Notes: a model not told the origin generated them from the sequence alone. 64,000 bases of DNA from Erigeron canadensis (GCF_010389155.1 NC_057763.1:30548645-30612644); one strand, 5' to 3'; numbered from the stretch's first letter, positions 12,214 to 25,901 are shown. Made by a program: numbers and translations.

Positions 12214-13835
12214 ATGTCTGACATGTATGGCTACTTCACCCTGTTTGTCATTTCACTCATTTCAGTTCTGTTTTTCCTATCACTTTCTTCATCATCTAAG
12301 AGCAAATCTCGGCTCCTTCCGAGTCCTTTTGCACTTCCAATCATCGGTCACCTACACCTCTTGGCTCCAATCCCTCACCAAGCTTTACATAAACTCTCAA
12401 CTCGATATGGACCCGTTTTCAGGTTCTTCCTTGGGTCGGTTCCATGTCTTGCTGTTTCCTCACCTAAATTGGCTAAAGAATTCCTTAGAACATATGAAAA
12501 TTCTTACTTAGATCGACCTAGAAATGTTAGCACGGTTTACTTAACTTATGGTTCTAAAGATTTCATGTTTGCTCCTTTTGGGTCTTACTGGAAACTTATG
12601 AAGAAGCTGGTAATGTCAGAACTCTTAAATGGTCGAACGCTCGACTTGCTTCTTCCAGTTCGACAAGATGAGACTATATGGTTCATCAACTCATTGTCTC
12701 AAAAGGCTAAAGTTGGAAAGCCTGTGGATGTTAAAGGTGAACTTTTGAAGTTGACAAATAATGTGATTTCAAGAATGCTAATGAGTGAAAGGTGTTCTGA
12801 GGACGATAATGAAGCAGACGATATGAGGAAGCTTGTTACCGAGATTTCTGAGATTACTGGTAAGTTTAACTTGGCGGATTACATCTGGTTTTGTAAGAAT
12901 CTTGATTTACAAGGGTTTAAAAAACGAGTGAAGAAGATCCACAAGCGGTTTGATGATTTGATAGAAAGGATCATTAATGAGCATGAAGATGAAAGGAGAA
13001 AGAAAAAGGAGAAATTAGATGATGGAGTGAAGGACCTTCTTGATATTCTACTCAAAATATTAGAAGATGATACCATGGAGGTCAAGTTAACCAGAGACAA
13101 TATTAAAGCTTTTATTCTGGTAATTCTTGTATTATTTTTGTAAGACATACGAAATGAAGACGTTGAAACTTGAAAGACTATCTAACCATGCTGTTTTGGT
13201 TAAAGAATCTATTTGTTGCAGGAACAGATACATCTGCCCTTACTATAGAATGGTGTTTAGCAGAGCTAATCAACCATCCTAGGATAATGGACAAAGCAGT
13301 TGAAGAAATCGATAGAGTGGTTGGAAAATCCCGACTTTTAGAAGAATCCGACATACCAAATCTTCCATACCTCCAAGCAATAGTAAAAGAAGGCCTAAGA
13401 TTACACCCTACAGCCCCAATGATCCCAAGGACCTCAACAGAAGATTGCATAGTAGGAGGCTACCATGTTCCTGCAAAAACTACTGTTTTTGTTAACGTTT
13501 GGGCTCTGGGTAGGGACCCAGAGCATTGGGACGATCCACTGAAGTTCTGTCCTGAAAGATTTGAGGGGAGTCAAGTAGATGTTAGAGGACAACACTTTCA
13601 TATGTTACCGTTTGGGAGTGGGAGACGAATGTGTCCAGGAACATCGTTAGCAATGCAAATTGCGCAAGTGACATTAGGTGTGATGGTTCAGTGCTTTAAG
13701 TGGAAGGTTGGGGAAGACGGGGATATGGACCGGGTTGATATGGAAGAGGGACCAGGGATCACACTTCCTAGAGCCAATCCATTGGTATGTGTTCCTGTGG
13801 CTAGGTTCGATTCAGTACTCCCATCTCTAATATAA
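12214..13835 (+). CDS. Cytochrome P450, CYP93A-like
   Basis: ER-anchored monooxygenase of the CYP71 clan. CYP93 members oxidise flavonoids/isoflavonoids, and CYP93E oxidises triterpenes; the substrate here is unknown. Exon 1 (12214-13119) and exon 2 (13206-13835) join in phase to 511 aa; the GT...AG intron is 86 bp. A downstream AG at 13220-13221 is not used: the acceptor before 13206 restores [10 protein letters not shown]. Seen: N-terminal hydrophobic anchor, Pro-rich hinge with [21 protein letters not shown] (307-312), ExxR at E364/R367, a CPERF segment, and heme loop [10 protein letters not shown] with Cys445. The tail [15 protein letters not shown] is typical of CYP93A. CYP93B (flavone synthase II) is the main alternative; I judge CYP93A closer from the ITYG/RGQH region. 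Intact. Confidence 0.9.
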
Positions 13836-14481
13836 CATGTAAATTATATCACAGCGCTAGTTCAAATAAGTGACACTTGTGACTTGTTATCTTAATCGTG
13901 TAGATGGTTTGTCATGCTTTATGAACCTAAGCAAAGTTATTATCTTCTTTCTTTATCTATATATAACATATCTATACGAAGCTGTAAATAAAGCACGTCC
14001 CATTTAATTATAGCAGTCATGGAAATCAACATATTCTTTATAAGATTGACCGATACACCTTTTATAGGCGGGTTAACACGATTACAGCCCATATACCATT
14101 TGTATTTTCATGGCAAATCATGTTATGTCAAATATTTGTCAACAAGCCGCATACTGGCATTATCCGATTATCATACAGAGATATAACTCATCCATGATAA
14201 CAGCACAAATTTAACTTGAAAGATTCAAGATTTTATCTCTGGTTCCCGTATTAATCTTTAGTTCACAGATATACATCAGCTATAAAATCAAGCAAAGTAA
14301 ATCAGGCTACCCTTTGAAACAAAGTATTATTACAAAAAAATTGCCGCAGCAATTGCAGATCAATTTGTTGTCTGCAAGAGACTATTCTGAGATCCGGATA
14401 ACAAATCATACAGATGGAGATATAACATTTTTATTTTTCATTTGCTCAAATTGTACAATTTAATATAGCTCTAATACAAGA
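13836..14481. other. Convergent 3' intergenic region
   Basis: The P450 (plus strand) and the aconitase gene (minus strand) converge here with 646 bp between stop codons. 'aataaa' at about 13986 is a possible poly(A) signal of the P450. No further gene seen. Confidence 0.5.
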
Positions 14482-17400
14482 TCATTTTTGTGCCGATAGT
14501 TGACGGATAACATATGGAAGGATCCCACCATGATTGAAATACTCCAACTCCACCTGTGCAATACAAAAGATTAGTTAGATGTATTAGTGAAAGTGAACTA
14601 AGAATCAGATTAGTTGATGCAAATGCAGCATTGAGCCCACCAAACCAGAACATGATAAATTAAAAACAAAGGAACCAAGAACCAGACTAGCCTGAACTGG
14701 TTCAATTCTATATTTATAACCACTTCTCACCAAAACCGAACTATAAATATAATAGGACTTTAGTTTTCTGGTTTGAATACATCTAGTATAGAACCTCGTT
14801 GTTTCAATTGCAATAATATATGTAAATCGTATTAAAACCAGTACCGGTCAGTTGTACTTCCGGACCACACCGAAACCCGGTTCTTTATATTATAGGATTA
14901 AGAAACCAACCAAATATAGTCGGCCTGGTTCTTTAGTTTGACAATCAGAGGCATTTTCTAGGACAGATTATAAACTTGCTGATTTTATCTGTTGGAGATC
15001 AAACATACCAAAGCAACCAACTCTTAGGTAAATAGGTCGAGAGTCGAGACTATCACCAAAACACCAACTAAATTGACATCTAAAGATGGTCGAAATATCT
15101 CTCTCACAAAATCTGAACATGGGCTGAAATTAAATGGAGGGAAGTACCTCAGTGTCAAAGCGGGCGGTACACGTGAATGACTTTCCCGTGTCAGTTGTGA
15201 CAGTGACATCTTGACCAGGTCGGATCTCACTAATGTTACTTGGTAGGTCAATGGTATATCGTTCATGACCAGTCAATTGTAAGGTGTCTGCATCTTCACC
15301 GGCTTTGAAACAAAGTGGTATTATACCCATTCCCACCAAGTTACTTCTATGGATCCTCTCAAAGCTCTTTGCAATTACTGCTTTAACTCCCTACGGAGAA
15401 TATAATTATAATCATTAGCAAAAGTTCAAGCCATATGTTTGGAAAGGTAATGATGGAATCCAACTAACCAATAACATGGGTCCCTTGGCGGCCCAATCCC
15501 TTGAGCTTCCACTTCCATACTCTGCTCCTGCCAACACAATTGTATCTTGACCAGCAGCCTTGTATTTCTGGATACAGGAGTCATACAAGTTAAAACAAGA
15601 GACAAGCAATATACAATGGCAATGTGATAGGCCGGAAATATTAAAAGCTTGCATCCTTTCCTGAATCATTTCAGTCCAAAATGTTAAATCATTATTTGCA
15701 TTGACAGCATAGTTTTATTAATCAGATTTAATACTATAACTATAATACTACCAGAAAAATCAGTTTGAGTATGTGATACACTTCCTATCCAAGTGTACAC
15801 CCACAAGCACCAAAAGAAAGCCAACTCAGCTGCTGAGTAGGATTTAAGGAAGGCAGTTTTTGATCATGTCTTAAATCCATTCAACAAGCCAAAAAAACAA
15901 GATAGTAGAATAGTGGGAAACAAAAGTGGCTGAGTTTTCGGAAGTAACTAATTGGCAGGCTTAATTTCAGTTCATGTTTTATTTACAATAAACAAACTCT
16001 GGTTTGTATCGAGAGTTACCCCTCTCAACTTGGGTTTTTATGCTAATGTTATTGTTGTTACCTGCTTTAACTTAAGCTGGATTATATCAGTATGCTTGGA
16101 TATGAGCCTACGGCCTATGAGACTTCACCCAAACATACCCAACATATTGAAATCCAAAACCTATATTGGTATAGCTTTGTCCACTTGAAATAATAACACC
16201 CACTCTAGTGAAGGATATAATAGTAACTTAGCATAAAGGTAAGGAAAAACAGTGACAATAATTCATTACTTATGATAGTCATGTATAGTAACTTACTGAT
16301 GCCGCATCAAAAACCGAAAGTTTTTCTCCTGTGGGAATATGTAGAGTCTTTGGGCCAACTTCCCCATTTAAGAGCTTGTTCACAATGCGGATATTGGCAA
16401 AAGTCCCCCGGGCCATAATCTCATCATTACCACGTCGACTACCATAAGAGTTGAAATCCTTGCGGTCAACGCCACGTTCAAGAAGAAACTTTGCAGCTGG
16501 ACTATCCTTGTGGATGCTTCCGGCGGGAGAAATGTGATCTGTTGTGATACTGTCACCAAAGTTCAGCAAGCAGTAAGCATCCTTCACGCCATGGGCCCCA
16601 GGGGGATCCATTGTCATGTTTTTGAAATATGGTGGCTCGTGAATGTAGGTAGAATTTGGATCCCATGTATATAACTTGGCTTCAGGGACTGGTAGGTCAT
16701 TCCACATGGGATTTCCCTCGGTGATGGATTTATATGTACTCTTAAACATTTCAGGCAGAACACTTGATTGAACAGCCTGCATTAGATTGCCAGATTACAA
16801 CATAAAAGTAGAAAACAAGGAACTTTTTGTAGCATGTACTGCAAGAACGCAGAGCATAGAAAGTTAGAAACTTGAGGCGGAAATGAGATCCTTATTTGGA
16901 TTGGCTATGCTAAAAGATGTTTTGTAGTGTAAAAATTTGTTGGTTATGCTTATTAAAATACAACTAAGTGTAACTCACATCAACATGAAAACCTAATTGG
17001 TCTGATTTTAACAGCATATAGAAATAATGATGGCAATAATGATAATATAGAAAAAATGACGACGACTATTCAAACAGCATATAAAGTGAATTAGGTGAAA
17101 TGAAGAGATTGTATAAATTCAGTTTGGTCATTTGAAAAAACTAAAGTCCATGAGGCGTTTGGTCAAATTTAAAAAAGTTCACTAAAATGAGAATGATGAA
17201 TAGTAGGGAGGTAAAACAATTAATGAGGTTAAACGCATTAAAAATTGAGTAGGGACTGCCACCCGGAACCAACTCATCCCCATTTGACTTGTTCTCTTAG
17301 CTAAAGAGAACTATTTGAACAACTTGAGTTTGATTTAACACAACACAAACCGACCCATTTGTAAATAGGTTGAATTGCTACTTCTGGCAAAACTATAAAT

Positions 17401-20400
17401 TGGCAAAATACTTCATGGGGTGCTTACATCAGCAATTTCTTCACTAGTTGGCCATATGTCCCTGAAATAAACATCCTTGCCATCTTTTCCAACTCCGATC
17501 GGTTCCTTCTCAAAATCAATATCAACCTGGGACACAGAAGTGACATTCACTAAGCTGAAATTTTGAATAAGATACTTCATAGTTATATGAATCAATGTAA
17601 AACCATATAAATCTCTCTGACCCAAAAACTTAATAAAGCTTTTTTGCACCAGTGACCATCGTATCAACTCTCTATATTTGAGCTTCAGAATGCCTTTCAT
17701 ATTGTCATATCATATACTTAACATATCACAAAAGTTACATATAACAATTCATTATTCGTAAATTTTCTATGTACAGAAATAACTTCAAACTTCTTGATTT
17801 ACAACTAATTGTTTAAATAAGACGCCTCTATCAAACATGCATAAAGACCTTCAAACTTCTTGAATAGTAAATAGTAACTAATTTTCTACATAAGCACCCC
17901 TATCAAACCATGCATCAAATCCAATTAAATGAAACTTGTTCGGCTTGTATTTGGTTCACAGAATGGTTCGCATTACTTAAAAGGATCACATTTCGCATAT
18001 CATGGATTTGGATAAATTGTTGAAAAAAGATGTCAAATTCGTACCGTGCCAGCAAGAGCATATGCAACAACCAGAGGAGGTGATGCAAGATAGTTTGCCC
18101 GTGTCAAAGCATGAACACGCCCCTCAAAGTTTCTATTCCCGGAGAGAACCGCTGACGCAATGACATCTGCACGAGTCACCAAGAAGATGATATAGAAAGC
18201 CACAAAACCAATAATATAAGGATGTAGAAAAAAAAGGAAAGGAGGCCATGAAACTTTTAATTTGCATATATTGAGATAACACAAGTAACCATACCATTAT
18301 CTGCTATAGCAGTAGCAACCGCCTCATCCAAGTCCCCAGAATTACCAATACATGTGGTACAGCCATATCCAACAATGTTAAACCCTTGCTCATTCAAAAA
18401 CTTCTGCAACCCACTGTATTAACAAAAAATTCGGATTATGTTAATGTACTTTTGACTTATATAAAAACAAAGAAACATTTAGGTTATCATTTATTCTTAT
18501 TCTTCAACAAATACCTTTGTAGCAAATACTTTGTAACAACTCCAGAACCAGGAGCAAGACTTGTTTTAACCCATGGTTTCACCTGTTGGTTAAATATTAG
18601 ATTAACAAATTAGATTGGCGGATAGAATATAATATATAAATTTATTGCATGTGTGTGTGTATGTCTGTGTAAGGAATTCAGAAATTCAGTTAACGATAGA
18701 AACCAAACAACTAACCTGTAGGCCCAATTCACATGCCTTTTTAGCAACAATCCCCGCCCCAAGCATAACACTAGGATTTGATGTATTTGTGCAGCTTGTA
18801 ATAGCAGCAATCACAACACTGCCATGCCTAAGTTCTGCTGGCTGTCCGTGAAAATCAAATTTTACAACCTTTTCTTGTGCCTCTTTCGGTACCGCAAATC
18901 CCTGAAATGTTCCAACTTAAGCTTAGATGTTCATATGCCAAAGATCATGTCAAATCTCGATTTAAACTCACCTTGAATCCCACTTGATTATCAAGGCAAG
19001 AATGCCAATCTGCTTTCATGTCCTTCAAAGGGACTCGATCATGAGGCCTGGCAAAGTGGCAATAGAAAACAGTGAACAATTTGGTATATATAGAACTATG
19101 GATGATGATACATTACATAGCTGAATAGTAATGCGGTACGCCTTAAACACACCTTTTTGGCCCTGAAACACAAGGTTCCACTTCTGAAAGATCAAGCGCT
19201 AAATAAGATGAATAGACTCTTTCTTGTTGTGGCTGAAGTGAGAAACGCCATGGTTACATATTAGATTGAAATCCACTAGCCCCAGTGCCAGTAAGAAATA
19301 GGAAAAGGAAGCCGTAAAAATCCTTACCTCATTATAGTCAACAAACATATTGTTTGCACGTAAGTATGCTTCGATCATAGCAACCTGAAATTCACAAAGA
19401 ACCAGCACTTCCATCAAAATTGAAAACAAGAGGCAGCACATAGAATATGATATAACTGATTTGCATGTGCGGTGCACCACAAACTAAATAGAGGTGGCAA
19501 AATAGGCAACTCAAGCAGGATGAGTAACCAGTTCGATTCACATTGGAATGGATCGTGTTTCGAGTTTCGCTACCAGGCTCGTTAGGTTGACCCACCCAGA
19601 AATTTTGCAATTAATAATGGTTAAGAACACAATATTAATATAATAACATGAGACTTTGAATACCACAGTTTCGTGGCTGTGTGCATAAAAAAAAATACTT
19701 TGGTGGACTTTCACCCATCCAACATGTGTGCCATCAAATAAAACTGTAAATGAAAACCATTTGAGAAAAACACAACCCAGAGAGACTATTCATTAGTAAC
19801 CCTTTGAAATTGCCACCCCAAAAACATTAATTATAACGAACATACCGTATCATCACTCCGTCCAGTTAACTTCAAATATTGAAGAGTAACATGATCTACT
19901 GGGAAGAAACCCATAGTTGCACCATACTCCGGTGACATGTTAGCTATAGTAGCCCGGTCAGCAAGGGAAATTTTACCCACACCATCCCCTAACACGAAAA
20001 AGTTAGAATTTATTAGTATGTGAATGTCTATTTTACCTTGCATATGTAAACAAGCAAATTTACCTACCATGGAATTCAACAAATTTGCCTACAACACCAT
20101 GCTTCCTCAACATTTGAGTGACTGTCAAAACCAAATCAGTGGCTGTCACACCATTTTGCAGTTTCCCTGATAACTTGAACCCAACAACACCAGGCAAAAC
20201 CATACTCATTGGCTGTCAATGTCAAAGATACTATTAGAAAAATTGCACAAGAATTTTGGATATCATCATTTTATTATATTTTAAAATCAGAATTAGAAGC
20301 TTGAGTAGAGTAGTTGTGTTGTTACCTGCCCAAGCATCGCCGCTTCTGCTTCTATTCCTCCAACTCCCCACCCAGCAACACCTAACCCATCAATCATAGT

Positions 20401-22800
20401 AGTGTGGGAATCAGTTCCAACAACACTATCAGGATACAGCATCCCATTAGTATTGAAAACAACTCGTCCAAGATATTCAAGGTTAACCTGAGATTGCAAT
20501 AAATACAGTTAGTACTACTTACTTCATTAGTTACATCTACATCTTTTATAGAATAAGAAAAGAATGAAAAACATGCAAACAAAGAGATTTGAAGTTAATT
20601 GAGAGATTGAGTGGGTTGGTTAAGTTTTTAAAACGAATCAAATTGTGGCTCTTTTTTATTCATAAGAACTAGTTCCCATTCTTTATAATATATTTATGAA
20701 CAATAAAATGCATTATTTATCCTACTATTAGAACATAATTTAAATCTTTAGACACGACTTAAGAGATTCTTGTATCCAATGATATAACACACTTTAGACA
20801 GCTTTCAAAATCTTTAACCGATTCCCTTATAGGTTAAATAAAAGTATTGATCTGTTGCACATAAAACACAACCTATAGAAACCAAAACATACGGCAAATC
20901 ATAAAAATTGCCACCTCTAATGTAAAGGGACCACCAAAAGTAATCAATTCTATGTCACTTGAAATAAAATAGATTTGCAATATTCACAAAACTATATAAG
21001 CATCAATATAAGTTTAGTTTTTAAACCTTGTACCTGATGCACAATACCAGATCCAGGTGGCACCACAAGCATGTTTTGGAATGCTTTGGATCCCCACTTA
21101 AGAAAAGCAAATCTCTCCCGGTTTCTCTGAAATTCAAGTTCCATATTTGCTTGTACTGCATTCTCAGACCTAGCAACATCAACTTGAACTGAATGATCAA
21201 CCACAAGATCCACGGGAACCTGAACCAGTAAAAATTAAAATGAGAAACATATAGCATGAAAGAAAACGAACATATTCAGTCATACACACAGACTAACAAA
21301 GTAAAGCACAGAAGGCATTCTAATGATCCATTTCTAGAACATATGAAATTGTTACAGAAAAATACACCTGGAATGAATAGGTACAACCACTATTACAAAT
21401 TATCATAATGTTCCATTCCATCAACATACATTATCACGTTCTAACATATATAACAAATGCACGTCAAGTCAACAGGTCATCACTTAACAGCTATTACCAA
21501 TTAAAATTTAAAAATAAAAATTAGTACATGTAGTCATGCATACCAATGGATTAATTTTATTAGAATCCCCTCCAAGGTTGTTCATCGCATCACGCATACA
21601 TGCGAGGTCTACCACGGCTGGGACACCAGTAAAATCCTGAAAAAATTAAAAAGCTCTATGGGAAGGTTTCTTATATAGAAAAACAGAAACCAAATGTTTG
21701 TAAGTCATCATGTAACAGTCAACTAGAACCAAAATAAATACCTGCAACAAGACACGAGCCGGCTTGAATGGAATTTCAACTTGCTTTGGAGCAGTCTTCT
21801 CCCAATCAATGATTTTCTCGACATCTTCCTTTGTGACTTGGAAATTGTCACAATTACGGATTGCAGATTCAAGAAGTATCCTAATCGAATATGGCAGCTT
21901 GTCTAATCTCCATTGACATATATGGAAGATAAGTTGACATTAATATATGAATTTTTAAATTATAAGCTAGATAATTGAAAAGTTAACCACGAAGAGCATG
22001 TGCATGGATGATGAAAGAGTGAAATCAAAACAATTGATGATGCTTACCAACTCTTGGATCATTCAGAGCAGGCAAACTATAGAATTTCCCAAACTCTCCA
22101 CCTCCAGGCTTAGGGAGACCAGTCAAAATACCACTGAAAGCATGCTCGGAAGCTGTAGATTGAGTTATAAAAACCAAACGGATTTAAAAACTCATAAACA
22201 CTCACACATTTAACCCGTAAGCAAAAAACATCACACAAAAAAGAATCTAATCTGTATTGCGTATTCACCTCAATACTTGTGTAGGCAATTTGAACTATAC
22301 TAAATAGCATCGCTTATCATTTATCGTACACACAGAAGTGTTGGCAAGCCAAAATAAATACATGAAATAGCAAAAATAAAATAAAACACATCCAATTATC
22401 GACCTCTATATTGATTTGTGCTTCTATTCGATTTTATATGTAGGCAGTTTAGCACAACCACTCAAGTATATTCATCGTTAGAATTGATATTCTCGTATTC
22501 CGATACTCCCTCATTCCAGTGTTCGTACTTATAAAGTTATAATACATATATGTCTAAACAACATTACTTTCAAGCATTTCATACACGTAATCATCCTTTA
22601 CAAGTAATCAAGCATCATAATTAATAACTCCTGTCCAAATCACATAACTTAAATTTAACTCTCATATCACCAAACCAATCAATTTCAAACAACATTATAA
22701 CAGAATTACAAATAGACAATATAATAGGCATAAAACTCATATACAAAATTCAAATTTCAGGTAATGAAATAGTGTTACTTATAGCTTCTAGTAGTAATAG

Positions 22801-22842
<42 letters not shown>

Positions 22843-23373
22843 GCGCACACACATGTACAGCTTATATTAGTAATAGTTATATAGTAATATATACATATAC
22901 ATATAACACTATCTACTTAACTTCAAATACATAATTCTGCTTAAATTGGAAGCTACTAAGATAATCCTTTGTTCAAATACAATAATTCAACCGTTGACTC
23001 TCTAAAAAAATCTCAAACAATAACAATTATATATATATATATAACAAATATGTGCGTGTAACTATATATGAAATGAATTACCGAGAGTGGAGAGAGTGCG
23101 GTGAAATCGATCCAAAACAGGAGAGGCAGTAGTTCTGATCTGAGAAGAGAGAGACGCCGGAGACTTCCAATCAACGCCGTGGCTCCATCGAGATCGGAAG
23201 GTGGCTGATGCGGTTGTGTAAGGTCGAAGCTGCGCCGCCGACGGTGATGGTGGAGACACCGGTGCCGATGCCGATACCGGTGAGTTAGAGGAGATAGAAG
23301 ATTGAAGCCTGGTGGTGGAAGACCTAGAAGCTCGCCGGAGAATAGATGAAGAATGAGGTCCTGTTATATGCAT
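14482..23373 (-). CDS. ACO: Aconitate hydratase, mitochondrial-type (20 exons)
   Basis: Interconverts citrate and isocitrate through cis-aconitate in the TCA cycle, using a [4Fe-4S] cluster. Exons: 23373-23082, 22152-22048, 21902-21742, 21636-21544, 21219-21034, 20487-20326, 20212-20068, 19988-19846, 19384-19328, 19232-19153, 19047-18972, 18901-18716, 18582-18515, 18413-18295, 18166-18045, 17526-17428, 16776-16297, 15567-15469, 15390-15148, 14553-14482. Together 2988 nt, 995 aa, as usual for plant aconitases; every junction is GT/AG and in phase. The first ~95 residues are rich in Ser, Arg, Ala and Thr, a probable transit peptide. Cluster ligands are visible: C537 (TSCTNTSNP) and C603/C606 ([12 protein letters not shown]), spacing 66 and 3 as in IRP1-type aconitases. 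The swivel domain carries [16 protein letters not shown]. Dual cytosolic/mitochondrial location is known for plant aconitases but cannot be read here. Confidence 0.96.
17100..17390. mobile_element. hAT-like remnant in an aconitase intron
   Basis: In intron 16, phrases such as 'aaccgacccatttg' and 'aataggttgaattgctacttct' recall the ends of plant hAT-type repeats (AACCCATTTGCCACCTCTA class). Boundaries and target duplication were not found. Confidence 0.3.
19487..19610. mobile_element. hAT-like remnant in an aconitase intron
   Basis: Intron 8 holds 'tagaggtggcaaaataggcaactc', the typical left terminus of plant hAT-type repeats, followed by 'gttaggttgacccaccc'. No right terminus recognised. 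Confidence 0.35.
22799..22855. repeat. (TA)n-(CA)n compound microsatellite
   Basis: About 30 bp of alternating T/A is followed by 'cacacacacacgcgcacacacat', within aconitase intron 1. Likely length-polymorphic. Confidence 0.9.
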
Positions 23374-23597
23374 GATTATATTTTGTAATTCTGATTGAAT
23401 TAATATAGAAACATATATGTGTGTGTGTGTATATATATGTGTGTGTGTGTGTATAAGTATAGGAGAGATTGAAAATTTTTGATATTTTTAACAAATAATG
23501 GCGTTTTGTGAATGTAAAGAGATACAGAAAAGAAATGAAGAAAGAAAGGGGGGAATATTTTGCGGAAAGGGGCGTGTGGAAAGGGCAAGTTGTTTGT

Positions 23598-23607
23598 ATA
23601 TTTATAA
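23598..23607 (-). promoter_or_regulatory. Candidate TATA box of the aconitase gene
   Basis: The minus strand reads TTTATAAATATAC about 230 bp upstream of the ATG. A TG/TA microsatellite (about 23415-23455) lies between it and the ATG, presumably in the 5' UTR. Confidence 0.4.
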
Positions 23608-23655
23608 AACCAGAAGGTGCGGGGAATTGTAGTGGGTGATTTTGATTCCAATTTT

Positions 23656-23788
23656 AATGTGTACTTTTCAATAAAAATAGAAAACTTCAATTTGAATAGC
23701 ATCACAACATGTTATATTTGGACATGTTTAAATAAAATGTCATTAAGCTTGATTTTATTTAACTTCTATTACTAGAAAACTACTTATT
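23656..23788 (+). repeat. Direct repeat, copy 1 (aconitase upstream region)
   Basis: About 133 bp starting 'aatgtgtacttttcaata' recurs almost unchanged at 24089-24218, including 'catcacaacatgttatattt' and 'gtcattaagcttgatttta'. The two copies bracket the Helitron-like block at 23809-24070. Confidence 0.8.
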
Positions 23789-23808
23789 TTAGTTCTAATT
23801 TTTAAAGA

Positions 23809-24070
23809 TGAGCATAGCGTTCGTACGTTGCGACGGCTAGAAGGTGATGACAATATAAAAGGGAGGCGGTGGTGGAGATCGAGAGAGACGGTGAAGGAGG
23901 GCGGCGGTGGAGGCCAGAGGGTGATTGAAAAAATCGAGAAGAGTGTGTAATGATTAGAGATAATTGGAGAAAATATGGTATATAAAGGTTTTATGTTTAA
24001 GTAAGGATATTTTAGGGGGGTGCTGAATTTTAAAAAATCCAATACTCTTTATAAGGGTATTTTAGGTAGA
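23809..24070 (-). mobile_element. Helitron-like element between direct repeats
   Basis: The minus-strand 3' part has 'ccgtcgcaacgtacgaacg' followed by CTATGCTCA, a decayed hairpin and CTAG end. Next to it is the GGTGG/GGCGG-rich tract shared with other copies here. The proposed 5' end TCTACCTAAAATACCC follows A. Both termini have drifted, so the boundaries are provisional. Confidence 0.4.
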
Positions 24071-24088
24071 TATGTTGTAAAGGTCTTT

Positions 24089-24218
24089 AAATGTGTACTT
24101 TTCAATAAAAATAGAAAATTTCAATAGCATCACAACATGTTATATTTGTACATGTTTTAATAAAATGTCATTAAGCTTGATTTTATCTAACTTCTGTTAC
24201 TAGAAAACTACTTATTTG
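24089..24218 (+). repeat. Direct repeat, copy 2
   Basis: Partner of 23656-23788; differs by a short deletion (cttcaatttgaatag versus tttcaatag) and a few substitutions. Confidence 0.8.
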
Positions 24219-24449
24219 TTTCGATTTGTTGTGATTGGTGAGTATGAATATGTATGAATCAAGTAATAATTGGAATTGGTTGCAGATGATAACCGTACAT
24301 ATAATGAGTTTGCAGGTTTTTATTGATCAATAATGTTTGTTTTAAAATAAAGGTTATATATAATGAGTTTAAAATAATCGCATGCGCATATAATAATATG
24401 ATTTGCATAATTAAGCTCACATGTCACGGTTTCAAAGTATCAACTCTAA

Positions 24450-24689
24450 CACTATGTTGTTTAGTTAACTTAAGAAAAGAAAGGAAAGGAGAGAGAAGAG
24501 AAGTTTTTCTTCCCAATCACCTCAAAAATGAGGGGAAAACTTTTGGAGAAAAAAACAACTAAACTCCACCCTTGAATCCTTTCTACTCCTTCCCTTTTCA
24601 CACTTAAAAAAATCTTAAGAATGCATTTTATATTTTTATCCTCTCCTCTCTTTTTCTCTTCACACTCAAAAAAACTAAACAACACAGTG
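24450..24689. mobile_element. TAA-flanked MITE (PIF/Harbinger, Tourist-like)
   Basis: Termini CACTATGTTGTTTAGTT and, inverted, CACTGTGTTGTTTAGTT enclose 240 bp, with TAA direct repeats at 24447-24449 and 24690-24692. The interior is purine-rich on one arm and pyrimidine-rich on the other. No coding. The 3-bp TAA duplication and the size fit PIF/Harbinger. Confidence 0.75.
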
Positions 24690-24692
24690 TAA

Positions 24693-25454
24693 AAATGCGT
24701 TACAATTGCTTTTATTGTTGATCATTTCATTTCCACCCAACCGCCTCCATGCGTCAATGTCTTCTAAATACAATTCCATGGATTTGCATGTGTTTCCATG
24801 TTATATACACACCATCATTTGTACCTATACATAAAAATAATAGCGTGCACTTCGGTTTTTACCTTAAATGAGAACATCTACGCCTAAAAAATTTGTATAT
24901 ATCTATCCTAAATTTCAAATACGGTTGTGATTTCATTATCCTAATTAATTGAACTACTATATATCTAGTTTTCGGAGCAAAGGACATTGGCTTGGTAGTA
25001 CGTGGGAATAAAAATCATTAATCAAGATTTTGTGGGTTGTAACTTGTAAGGCCGTATCCAATGGAGATATCATCCAATTTGCTGGAATCGAGCATTTCAA
25101 AGTCTCAGTTCTACCATTAGGAGTTGTCTCAATTTGTTTGAAGGCAAACTAATAAAATATCGAAAATGTGGGCCAAAGTTTACTTTATTATTTTTTTAAA
25201 TTTTTTTGTCTTTATATATACTCCGTATGTATATATAATAGGATATTATTTAATTTAATATGAAAGATGATGTGACATGAATAGATTGAGTTTCAGTTTA
25301 AGTTAGAGACAAAATGATTTGTTGAAACAATTTGTTGTTGTGTTGTTGAAAATTTGAGATTGACGGTTTGTTTGAGAAACTGATTTAATCATTGGAGATG
25401 GCCTAATTACCTTATAAGTAAATCGTACATATTTATATTTTTTTTTATAAAATA
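24693..25454. other. Gene-free spacer
   Basis: AT-rich sequence with no coding signal or delimitable element. Confidence 0.45.
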
Positions 25455-25901
25455 CTAGCTAATCAACCCGGGTTAACTGATAAACGTTTTGCAGATAAAC
25501 CGAATGATAAATTTATTATGTTATCATATTAAAATGTATAATAACATCGTTAATTAAATAAGTTGAAAATTTGTGATAAATTATTATGTTAAAGACGAAA
25601 CTAAACAGAAACAACAGTTGTGTAGTTGTGAACACACGTTAAAACACATTCGGTTGGCAAAAAAAAAATTATCAGAAAAAAACAGCATAGTTTTCAGCCT
25701 ATTATAACAAAAAAAAATAAGGTGATTGAAATCTTACATAATAATATACACATTTAATAAAAATCTATAGTAATAATACATATTTAAAAAAAATATTTTG
25801 AATTTTATAAAAAAAAGATATGATGATGTCATAATTAAATTTAAAGGATGTGTGGTAATAAAATCTTATTTCATTATAAATTTTTTTATTAATGTAATAG
25901 A
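25455..25901 (-). mobile_element. Helitron-like element
   Basis: Minus-strand 3' end: palindrome AACCCGGGTT, then GATTAG-CTAG followed by T. Proposed 5' end: TCTATTACATTAATAAAA after A. AT-rich interior without coding. Confidence 0.5.
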
